The notes under the pieces: model-generated
The model's database searches: none
Seen by the model: the letters and a program-made list of their open reading frames with translations, nothing else
What the model was told of the DNA's origin: nothing
Shown here: piece after piece, positions 10,730 to 20,955 of the stretch
How the letters are laid out: each line of letters starts with the position of its first letter
How positions within the stretch are numbered: the stretch's first letter is position 1
Assembly (NCBI GenBank): GCA_027886185.1
Contig: WOAB01000011.1
Span: forward strand, 11,488,001-11,552,000
Source of the DNA: Rheum nobile
Lineage: Eukaryota; Streptophyta; Magnoliopsida; Caryophyllales; Polygonaceae
Direction of reading: 5' to 3'
DNA: 64,000 nt
Made by a program: the position numbers and the translations under genes

Positions 10730-12863
10730 TTTTCTCCTACCTTTGGAGGCATCGAGGCCCTAAGCTTTGCCAAAGCATCCGCATTTGAATTCGAGAATCT
10801 TGGAATAACCTAAAGAGGGAAATAATCTAACGAAGAAGCTAAAGCCTTATCTTTTTGATAATTCAACGAGGACAACCCTATCTTGGTCTTATACGTACCA
10901 CTGACCTGGTATGCCACAACTTCTGAATCAGTGAACGTGCTAACTCTTCGGGCGCCATTCAGTAGTGCCATCTCTAATCCAGAATCAGCGCTTCATGTTC
11001 TGCTTCATTATTTGTTACATAGAACACAAAGTTCAAAGGATATCTAAACTCCATTGTAGATGGACCTCAAAGGATTATTCCATTTCCTCCTCCAGTTTCA
11101 CATTTGGATCCCATCCATAAAAAGCCTCCAAGCACTGTCATCCTTTGTTTCTCCTTTTGAGAAAGTAACTTCCACAATGAAATGAGCCAACACATGCGCT
11201 TTGATGGTTGACCTATGCAAGAATGAGATGTCAAACCTCTTTAAGTTTACCGCCCATTTCGTCATTCTTCTCGACAAAGCATGTTGGTGGATAATTTGTA
11301 TAAGAGGTAAATATGAAAATACTTGGACATAATGAATTTGGAAATATGGACACAATCGACGCATTGTAGAAACTACAACTGATACCATCTTCTCTACATA
11401 CGAGTAGTGTTGCTCAATAGGCTGAAAGACCATGCAAACAAAATAAACCGGAACAGAACATTCCCTGACCAACACCGCGCTAATAGTCTGGGTACTTACA
11501 ACGACATACAACTGAGGGTTCTTCAAATCAGGGAAAGCCCACTCCATCTCTTTAGTCCACTAAAAACTTACTTTCTAGTTTAGAACTGTAAAGAATGGAA
11601 GCGCACGGTCCGCTAAACGCACACAATACTGACTCAGATAATTGATTGCACCATTTAGTTTTTGAACTTCCTTCTTGCAACGAGGTTACCCCAATTTAAT
11701 GATGGCAGTGATCTTGGCAGTGTTAACACCAATGCCCAGTTCACTGATCATAAAACCCAAAAATTTTCAAGACTCAACCCTAAATACACACTTATAGGGA
11801 TTGAGGCTTATACAATTCTCTCGCAGAACACCAAAGTCTTCTAGTAAATCAGCTTGACGTTTCTCTTTCATCGCACTCTTAACAACTACATCATCCACAT
11901 AAGCAACAACATTTCTGTCAAGTTGCTTTCTTAATATTTTGTCCACAAGGCACTGAAAGGTGGCACCCGTGTTCTTGAGACCAAATGGCATAACCTTGTA
12001 ACAAAAGGTTCCTTGGTTAGTGATAAATGAGGTGCTATGTTCATCGTCTGGGTCCATCTTTATCTAGTTGTACCCGAATATGCATCAAGAAAACTCAACA
12101 CAACGACTCATGCAGTTGCATCCACCAATGCGTTGGTGGACAATAATGGATAGCTCCCTTAGGTCAAGCTTTATTAAGATCTTTAAAATCAATGCACATG
12201 AGCAACTTGCTATTTGCTTTTTTCACCAAAACAACATTTGAGAGCCACTTCGGGTACTGAAAATCCCTTATGAATCCAGACTTCATCAACTTGTCCACTT
12301 CAACCTTAATAGCTTTAGTCTTTTCTTCTGTCATCTTTCCCCTCTTTTGAATTACATGCTTAACAAAGAGATCTATATTCAAAGAATGAAGTGCATAAGA
12401 AGGTGGGATACCTTTCAAAACTTAAGTAGACTAGGCAGACACATCACGCATTCCTTTCAAGAGACGACCCAGGCTCTCGAACTACACTCCCTCGAAACAA
12501 CTCCCAACAAACAACTTTTCACCAAGATTGGCAAAGGGAGAAATAAGTCTCTTCTTAAACTCCTTATCTTCGTTAGGCCTTGGAGCGTACACATCAAGCT
12601 CGACTCAGTCTTCTTTTTCAACAACACATACCAGTGCTTTTCCCATTTTCTTCAAAGAAGTGAGATAACATGATCTACATTTATCTTGGTTTAGCTTCAC
12701 CAACATATTCTTTTTCTGGGAATTTCAACATACAATGATAAATAAAAACCACTTCCTGGAATTTCATCAAGGAAACTCTTCCAATAATCGCATTGTACAC
12801 AGGAGGCAATCTTACCACCGTAAACTCAATATTTCTTACAGGAGTGATCGAAATCTCTCCCAT
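10730..12863 (-). mobile_element. Ty3/Gypsy retrotransposon pol remnant, Tat lineage
   Basis: Minus-strand order fits Gypsy pol. The protease end is at 12863-12681 (VYNAIIGRVSLMKF). The RT N-terminus is at 12418-12164 (SGFIRDFQYPKWLSNVVLVK, MCIDFKDLNKA). The RT catalytic block is at 12057-11767 (VMPFGLKNTGATFQ, then YVDD). RNase H is at 11547-11098 (YSYVEKMV, RRMTKWAVNL). A second RNase H-like segment is at about 11070-10740 (TNNEAEHEALI, TDSEVVAYQVSG, NADALAKL). Two RNase H domains in this order are the known mark of Tat elements. In-frame stops and frameshifts separate the blocks, and I could not see gag, integrase or LTR borders. The YVDD catalytic residues survive although the element is dead. 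Confidence 0.85.
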
Positions 12864-12869
12864 ATGTGA

Positions 12870-13855
12870 GCTTCAATTCAATCGTCCAAGCCCATATTTC
12901 AAAGGAGTCTCCTTTTAAGGTAAATAATGAGAATCGAGGACTCCTTGCGCACTCTCGAGAGGACACACATACTTTGAAGGGAAGCAAACTTTGTTTTCTT
13001 CTTGGGTTGGTGTTGCTTTACCCTCTTGTTTATTTATTGTTTTGTAAGAGTTCAAGAACATTTTTAGCCATTAGCGCTACATTTCGCAAATTTGCAACAA
13101 TCAAAATGTTTTTGGTGCACGAAAAATACTAATATATCACATAATATAATTTAAGCACAACACTCCTCACTAAAACACGAAAATATGAAAATCAAAACAA
13201 AATATCAAGACAAAAAGAACAAAAAAGAAAACAAAAACAACTTATACACTCTTATGAAACAAAAAACTAAAAGGTTACAAAATCAACAAACAAACACAAA
13301 TGTCTAGGGTTTACGAATACAAATTAATGTTTCACCTCGAAACGGAGAAGATGAAGAGTCACTTTGATTTTAATCCAATTTGCAAGAGTTAGAGTGTATA
13401 TTGAAAGATTACGAAGCGAAAGGAGAATCAATGTAAATGAATAAGAGAGGTGGAGTATTCTTTCGTGAATCGCCTCGAAACCGCCTTAGTAAAGAGAGAG
13501 CAAAGAGAAGTGATGAATAAGAGACGTTTCAAATCACGTTTTTTTAAGAAACATGGTGGGGCGCACATAAACAACGCTAGAACATGTGTGTCACTGTTGT
13601 CTTTTCCTCCCACTCGCAAAACGCAAGCCACACGATCACCCCTATCTAACAGTCAAGATTTGTCCCCAAATTCACATTTTAAAAGCCGTTCGCAACCGTT
13701 ATCTATTAACAATATGTACACTTCTCTATGTACTATTAATGCATTTTTTTAACATAAACGTTTTGCTACCCTATTTAAAGTAAGATTCTTTTTGATTTTA
13801 TACGTCAATTTCTCTTTTCAACCGACAAAATTCTGTTACTTTGATTAAATTATGG
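12870..13855. other. intergenic, possibly LTR/leader of the Gypsy remnant
   Basis: AT-rich DNA with many A runs at 13140-13290 and no identifiable protein. It lies on the 5' side of the minus-strand Gypsy remnant, so it may hold decayed gag or LTR sequence, but no direct repeat supports this. Confidence 0.3.
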
Positions 13856-13856
13856 T

Positions 13857-16232
13857 GGTGCTAAATATATTGGCTAAATATACAGTGCATATGCACGTAT
13901 ATTTAGCACATGTCCGTGCGAGGCACGTACAAGGATTACGTGCTTGTGCCATTTAATTACCCTTCGGATATCCATTTTTTGCACGGGCACGTTATATGTG
14001 TATGTGCCTCCTTTTTTAGGACAGTTTATAAAAAAACAAATATTATTGTAGCACGGGCATGGGTTAATTTTTTTTTAAATTTTCTTAGTTTAATCAAACT
14101 AATGAACTATGTGTAATGCTCATAACTTGATTGTCGTATTATTCGAATATCGATTATACTAGGTATAACGTAATCCTAACTTCATTATCGTATAATTCAA
14201 ATATTGGTTATACTAATTATATTGTAATCCTAACTTCATTATCGTATTATTCGAATAACGATTACACTAAGTATAATGTAATCATGACTTCATTATATTA
14301 TTATTCGTTATCGTATTATTTAAATATCGGTTATACTAATTATATTTTAATCCTAACCGCATTATCATATTATTTGAATAACGATTATACTAAGTGTAAT
14401 GTAATCCTAACTTTATTATCATACCATAGAAGCCCTAGGGTAAGCAAAGTTTATGATTTAGAGTTATCAAACCCCAATGATTTTCATAACCTATAAATCT
14501 TGTATAACCGGTATTCGAATAATAATATAATGAATTCATGATTACATTATATTTAGTATAATCGATGTTCGAATAATATGATAATGAAGTGAGGATTACA
14601 TTATATCGTATTATTCGAATATCGGTTATACTAACTATATTGTAATCCTAAATTCATTATCCTATTACTCGAATATCGGTCACGCTAACTGTAATGTAAT
14701 TCAAACTTCATTATCCTGTTATTCAAATAACGGTTATACTAAGGGTTATGTAATCCTAACTTCATTATAGTAATATTCAAATAACGGTTATACTAAATAT
14801 ACTGTAATCCTAACTTCATTATCGTACTAATCGAATAACTATTATACTAAGTGTAATGTAATCCTAACTTCATTATCATATTATTCGAATATCGGTTATA
14901 CTAACTATATTGTGATGCTAATGTCATTATCCTATTATTTGAATATTGGTTAATCTAAATGTAATGCAATCCTAACTTCATTATCGTATTATTCGAATAT
15001 GAAGTTAGGATTGCATTACACTTAGTATAACAAATATTCGAATAATATGATAATGAAGCTAGGATTACATTACAATTATATAACCGTTATTCGATTAATA
15101 TGATAATGAAGTCTGGATTATATTACACTTAGTATAACCGTTATTCGATTAATACGATAATGAAGTTAGGATTACATTACCCTTAGTATAACCATTATTC
15201 GATTAATATGATAATGAAGCTAGGATTACAATATACTTATTATAACCGTTATTTGAATAATATGATAATGAAGTTAGGATTACATTACACTTAGTATAAC
15301 CGTTATTCGATTAATACGATAATGAAGTTAGGATTACATAACACGTAGAATAACCGTTCTTTGAATAATATGATAATAAAGTTAGAATTACATTACACTT
15401 AGCGTGACCGATATTCGAGTAATAGGATAATGAACTTAGGATTACAATATAGTTAGCATAACCGATATTCGAATAATACGATATAATGTAATCTTAACTT
15501 CATTATCATATTATTCGAACATCGGTTATACTAAGTATAATGTAATCATTACTTTATTATATTATTATTCGAATATCGGTTATACAAGCATTATATGTTA
15601 TGAAAATTATTGGGGTTTGATAACTCTAAATCACAAACTCTGCTTACCCTAGGGTTTCTAAGGTATGATAATGAAGCTAAGATTACATTATACTTAGTAT
15701 AAATATTATTCGAATAATACGATAATGAAGTTATGATAAAAATATAATTGGTATAATCGATATTTGAATTATATGATAACGAATAAAAATATAATGAATT
15801 CATGATTACATTATATGTGTAATCGTTATTCGAATAATACGATAATGAAGTTATGATTACATTATAATTAGAATAACCGATATTTGAATTATACTATAAT
15901 GAAGTTAGGATTACATTACACTTAGTATAATCGATATTCGAATAATACGACAATCAAGTTAGGAGCATTACACATAGTTTCTTAGTTTGATTAAACTAAG
16001 AAACGTAAAAAAAAAAATTGTCTATGCCCATGCTACAGTAATATATATATATATATATTTATATAAACTTATCTAAAAAAATGAGTCACATACAAATATA
16101 ATGTACCCGTGTCAAAAATGGATAGTCGACGGGTAATTAAATGAACGGACACGTAATTCTTATACGTTCCTACATTACACGGGCACGTGCTAAATATACG
16201 TGCATAGTATATTTATCCAGTGCATTTAGCCG
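13857..16232. mobile_element. large foldback element built from ~54-bp repeats
   Basis: The whole segment is a dyad centred near 15045. Outer ends: left GGCTAAATATACAGTGCATA (from about 13872) matches the reverse complement of the right end (to about 16231), which begins GGCTAAATGCAC and continues TGCACGTATATTTAGCAC. Further in, GGGTAATTAAATG and its mirror, and an 80-bp block at 14427-14505 (CCCTAGGGTAAGCAAAG...) mirrored at 15590-15665, keep the same centre. Between these, both arms consist of degenerate ~54-58-bp units around CCTAACTTCATTATCGTATT and ATTCGAATA. No ORF is credible. A clean target duplication is not evident. Structurally it resembles foldback or long-TIR Mutator-like DNA transposons. 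Confidence 0.75.
14113..15960. repeat. ~54-bp minisatellite arms of the foldback
   Basis: About 16 units per arm. The left arm mostly reads TAATCCTAACTTCATTATCG and the right arm mostly reads its reverse complement, switching near 15000. A short inverted patch at 14490-14610 breaks the left arm. Confidence 0.8.
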
Positions 16233-16244
16233 TAGCGTAAAATT

Positions 16245-19200
16245 AATTATTTACTCGAATTCCTTTGGATGAAAAGTGGAAAAACATGTCGGGTAATCGC
16301 ATGCATGATGTGTTTGCAAGGGCTTGGAAAGTCATGATCATTCGAGGACGTCCACGCCTTGTCGTTTTATATGTAGATTGATTAAAAAATCTTTCATTTT
16401 AATGTTTTTATTATATATTTTTGCTAAAGACCTTGTTCCACATGACTAGTTAATAATTGTAGCTGATTACGTCTTTCAGGAAAATGGCCAAGCCATATTT
16501 GAAACCATCTCAACTATTACGTATAGCTAGATTAATTATTTACAAGGCTACGTCTATTTTGTTTATGGGTTTTATTAATGTATATCCCATAAACATATAT
16601 TAAGAGTTTAAATTTAAAAAGTATTTTTAAATTATCTACTAAAATAAAATGTGTGTGAACCCCTAGAAAAAAAATTAAACTAGTGGTAAAAAAAATTTAT
16701 TGCCAAATATAATTTTTTTTTATGAGAAAAGAATTCAAGGTATCCGACATAATCACATCGGGTAGCTCGAGAGGCCGATAAAATCGGCGTCGGTACAAAT
16801 CGAACAAAAAGAACTAAAGACAAGCACGGAAATTACAACGAAGCAGAAGGAAACACAATAATCTAAGGCAGACAAAAATATAAAATTTTTATTGTGCCCA
16901 TGGGCACATATTACAAAAATTCTTTGTTTATTACTTTTTCTTTACAAATACTCATCCAATAATACTTGGAAGTCAGGACCCAACCACAATGATAATTTTT
17001 AGAATTTTTTTAACTAACTAAAAAAAAATAGGCCTTTTTGCTAAAATATCCATTTGGATGTTAGATTTAGCAAATTTAGCCTTGTTGCTTTTGGTTTTAC
17101 AAACATGCCCAATTAAGTACCATGTAAATTATACTTACCTTTTCTTTTAAATACAAAAAGTTGGAACACACTTTCATTTCCATAAAAATAAAGGTAAAAG
17201 AAACTAATAGCCGATTTTTTTTATAAACAAGTACAATGAAAAAATAATAAAAGAAGTTAATCCTACCATGATAAAAGAAGAAGAAAAACAGGAAAGAAGT
17301 ACAACGAAAGATACAAAAGTGCAACCTTATAAAAAACATGTCACGTCTATCAGTCCAATTTTCCCTCCAATTTTTTTTTAATTATTTACCGGAATTCCTT
17401 TGGTTGAAAAGTGGAAACATATGTCAGGTAATCCCCGACCACAACCTTATTTCTGGATTTGGAAACTCAAGATTCTTCAAAGATTTAAAACTTCATTTGG
17501 AAAGATGTCAGAGACGGCCTTTCTATCACGAAACGCTTTAACCGTCATTATGTTTATTCCACCTGCCAACTTTGCCAAACAATAGATGAAGATACTAACC
17601 ATTTATTTTTTACTTGCCCCTTTACTCAATTAATGATATCTAACCTTGAATCAAAATTTCAATCATCTTTCTCTCTACAATTTAGTTCAGATTTTCAATA
17701 CAATTTTGATTATTTCAGACAATCCAATTCCAATCCTGCTCCTTTACTATTTCTCTGGTGGTGCATCTGGAATCACCAAAATAATCTGATCTTCCGACAA
17801 TCTACTACCTCCCTCAACTCTAGTCCCTCAGATCAAGCCTGGCGCTTCTTTCAAGAATGGACATTATCCAACGAATCCATAAAACCAGTAACCATCAGAA
17901 GAAACCGTGCGCTGGTCACAAATCGAATATGGAAGAAACCACCTCCGACGTGGGTAAAACTTAATTTTGATGGTTCTAAGAAAAATGACAATAGCTCACA
18001 TTTTGGATATATTCTCAGAGACTATAAGGAAAAACTATGTTCTTCAACCGGGAACAAATCCCTTCAACATCTATACTCCGTAGTGAAGCCCTATCAGCTC
18101 TTTCAGGTATTTAGTTTGATGCTAGGCATAATATTACACAACTAATTATCGAAGGAGATAATCTGTTGGTTATTAATTCCATCTGACGCACCTGCAAAAT
18201 TCCATGGGAAATCCATTCTATTATTATGGATATTTTTGCTCTTCTTTCATCTTTTTCTTCTTTTCAGGTCTTCCACTGCTTCTAGGAGGCTAACCTTGCA
18301 GCCGATTTCTTGGTCACACATCCCATCCCGTCATCTTCACATCAACAATTCCAACGTATTTTTTGTCCCACCGATGACCATTACCATACTCGTCCGAATT
18401 ATGAGTGACAGATATGAGTTCTTACAATTAAATTATACCTTTAATTTGTTTGAAACTCAATTTATAAGGATCATTTATTCGGATGATTTAGGATAACCAT
18501 CTGATTAGATGAATCCTAATGTTTGCTTTGTATAAAAAAAAATATGTATGTCGTGTAATCACATGCATAATGTGTTTGCAAGGGCTTGGAAAGCCATGAC
18601 TCGAGGACGTCCACGCCTTGTCGTTTTATATGTAGATTGATTAAAAAATCTTTCATTTTAATTTTTTTATTATATATTTTTGCTAAAGATCGTGTTCCAC
18701 GTGACGAGTTAATAATTGTAGCTGATTACGTCTTTTAGGAATATGGACAAGCCATATTTGAAAGCATCTCAATTATTACATATAGCTAGATTAATTATTT
18801 ACAAGGCGACAGCTAGTGCATCTATTTTTGTTTATTACTTTTTCGTTACAAATACTCATCCAATGGTACTTAGAAGTTAGGACCATCCATAATGATGATT
18901 TTTAGAATTTTGTAAGGCCTTTTTGCAAAAATAGCAATTTGAAAGTTGGATTTAGTAAATTTAGGTATTTGGTTTTTGGTTTTACAAGCATATTTAATTA
19001 GGTCTCATGTAATTTGTATTTACCTTTTCTTTTAAATAAAAAAAGGTGGATTTTTTTTCATTTTCATAAAAACAAAGGTAAAAGAAACTAATAATAAATA
19101 AATTTCCATTTTTAAGAAACAAGTACAATGGAAAACTAATAAAAGAAGAATAAAGAATCATGCCATAATAAAAGAAAAAGAAAAACGGGAAAGAAGTACA

Positions 19201-19275
19201 ATGAAAGATAAAAATGTACAAACTTATAAAGCACATGTTACATCAATCAGTCAAATTGTTTGTCCAAATTTGTTT
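16245..19275. repeat. tandem segmental duplication (two ~1.1-kb units)
   Basis: Unit 1 runs 16245-17379. Unit 2 starts at 17380 and resumes after a LINE insertion at 18546, ending near 19275. Both start with AATTATTTAC..GAATTCCTTTGG followed by GAAAAGTGGAAA. They share GTGTTTGCAAGGGCTTGGAAAG, GGACGTCCACGCCTTGTCG, and later TACAAATACTCATCCAAT and AAGAAGTACAA. Unit 1 has about 340 extra bases (about 16566-16905) that end in the palindromic GTGCCCATGGGCAC and are absent from unit 2. No gene is recognised in either unit. Confidence 0.8.
17434..18545 (+). mobile_element. 5'-truncated LINE (zf-RVT and RNase H end)
   Basis: This is the 3' end of a plant L1-type non-LTR retrotransposon. A reverse-transcriptase-associated zinc-finger segment is at about 17556-17620 (CQLCQTIDEDTNHLFFTC). 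The same frame continues into an RNase H-like region at 17940-18060 (WVKLNFDGS, GYILRDYKEKL), and a shifted frame continues at about 18080-18180 (HNITQLIIEGDNLLVINS). The 3' end has an A run at 18534-18542. Flanking 15-mers, ATATGTCAGGTAATC at 17419-17433 and GTATGTCGTGTAATC at 18546-18560, match at 12 of 15 positions and look like an aged target-site duplication. Frameshifts show it is dead. The catalytic RT domain was never part of this copy. Confidence 0.85.
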
Positions 19276-19279
19276 TTTA

Positions 19280-20880
19280 CCCCCAAAAGGTAGTACCCTT
19301 TGGATTTTAGTTAAACAATAATAAAAGATAACTTTTCCACTGTTACGCAGGGCAAGTTATCTTTCTAAAATGTAACTTTAATCTTCATCTTCGAAATTTC
19401 TGCCAGACAACATTTATCTCCATTCCCCTTCTTTCTTCTTCTTTAATCCTGCCACACTTCATTAATCGTTATTCCCCTTTCTTTAGCCAAAAATAATTTG
19501 CCATACCATGTTACTTGTTCAGAAGAAGGGAATCATATACATTGAATACGGCATGGGTAAGTTGTTATTGTTTTCAGAGATGAAAATGCTATTAACTGTT
19601 GCTTGTATCCTTACGTTTTGTTTTTGTTGTCCTTAGGTCGAACGAGGTTCATGATGTCTTTCATTAGCGATGGGGAATGGAAGTTTCTTGGTTAAACTTG
19701 GACTTATGAAGGCGCGAGGAAGGCTAACGAAGTTATGGTCTCGGATACAATAGGGTTTGAAGAGTTATGGAGAAAAATATCCGAGAATATCCTGTTAAAC
19801 AGGAATGGCGATGGACGATACATGAAGAAGTGTTGAACTGTGTATCTCCATGGCGAACTGTGTAACTGTTAAACAAGAATTGCGATGGATGATTAACTGT
19901 GTAACAGAAGCGTTGAACCTCATCAGATGAACCCGAAGAACTGTTGAACACATCAGATTGATTCACAAGCGGTTTTCCAGGTTAGGGTTAGGGCTAAATT
20001 ATGTAAAACCAAATATTCAGAAGGGACCAAATGTAAAACCGAAGCTACCCAAGCGACCAGATGAACTGGTAGTTTTCTGAAGTAGACAAATGATTCACAA
20101 GACTTTTGTTAGCCAGATGAACTGGTAGTTTTCTGAAGTAGACAAATATTCAGAAGGTTTTTTTCCTGCTATAATAGAAAGTTCTTGTCGGCCTTAGTAA
20201 AACAATTTCCATACTTAATAATAAAAATGTCATAACTACAGCGTTTAAATTGGATATATGTCATACCAAATATTCACAGAATAATGTCATAACTACAACT
20301 AAAAGTTTTTAGTCATTAAACCATATTACATGCTTGCCTATTGCCTAATTTGGGTAGGACGTGTGACATCTGGCTGAATAGTTCTACTCAGAAGCTGAAT
20401 AGTTCATCTCACCAATCTAAATACAAGATGTCTTAATTGAATCTCTCTTTCCCGATGCTCTGCTTCTTTGACAATTTTACTTTACATAGATATTAATTGC
20501 ACTTCATCTCACCAATCTACTTTACAGATATCTTAATTAGAAAATGCTCCATGTTTGAGTATTTTTAGGTACATGGTGCCACTCGTACTACTGGTGATTT
20601 CAAAACCATGACATTTTAAATTGCTATTGTGACATACTGTTTATACTATTTTCACAGAGTAATAGTCTATGACTGACAAATATGACCGTATTCAGACGAT
20701 TTTTTTACTTTGCAGAGATCTTACTTTACAGAGATCTTAATGGCACTTCATCTCACCCATCTCATTGGAGTGTGTGTTGTTTGACTATCCCAACTGTACA
20801 TGCTTCCAATCCTACTCTCTCTTTGTTTCACTTCATCTCACCCATCTCTTTCTACTCTTCATCTCTTTCATCTCCTTAGA
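19280..20880. other. intergenic, short direct repeats only
   Basis: No protein is recognised. A ~40-bp block containing CCAGATGAACTGGTAG and TTTTCTGAAGTAGACAAAT occurs twice, at about 20054 and 20114. CACTTCATCTCACC recurs between 20400 and 20840. The end of this stretch probably contains the promoter and leader of the helicase gene that follows. Confidence 0.5.
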
Positions 20881-20955
20881 GTAGCTCGTGTGGTTGTGTT
20901 CTTTGCTTGTGGACTCACAAACTTCTGTTGGATTTTAATTGAGTGGCAAATAGGT

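Noticed and set aside
13855..16250. CRISPR-like array
   Set aside because: Units are contiguous and degenerate without unique spacers, occur in inverted arms, and the DNA is plant nuclear.
20800..20955. N-terminal extension of the helicase from an upstream ATG at 20800
   Set aside because: It encodes a hydrophobic, low-complexity stretch absent from the family; the ATG at 20956 starts the conserved MADEYSTIGDKGE.
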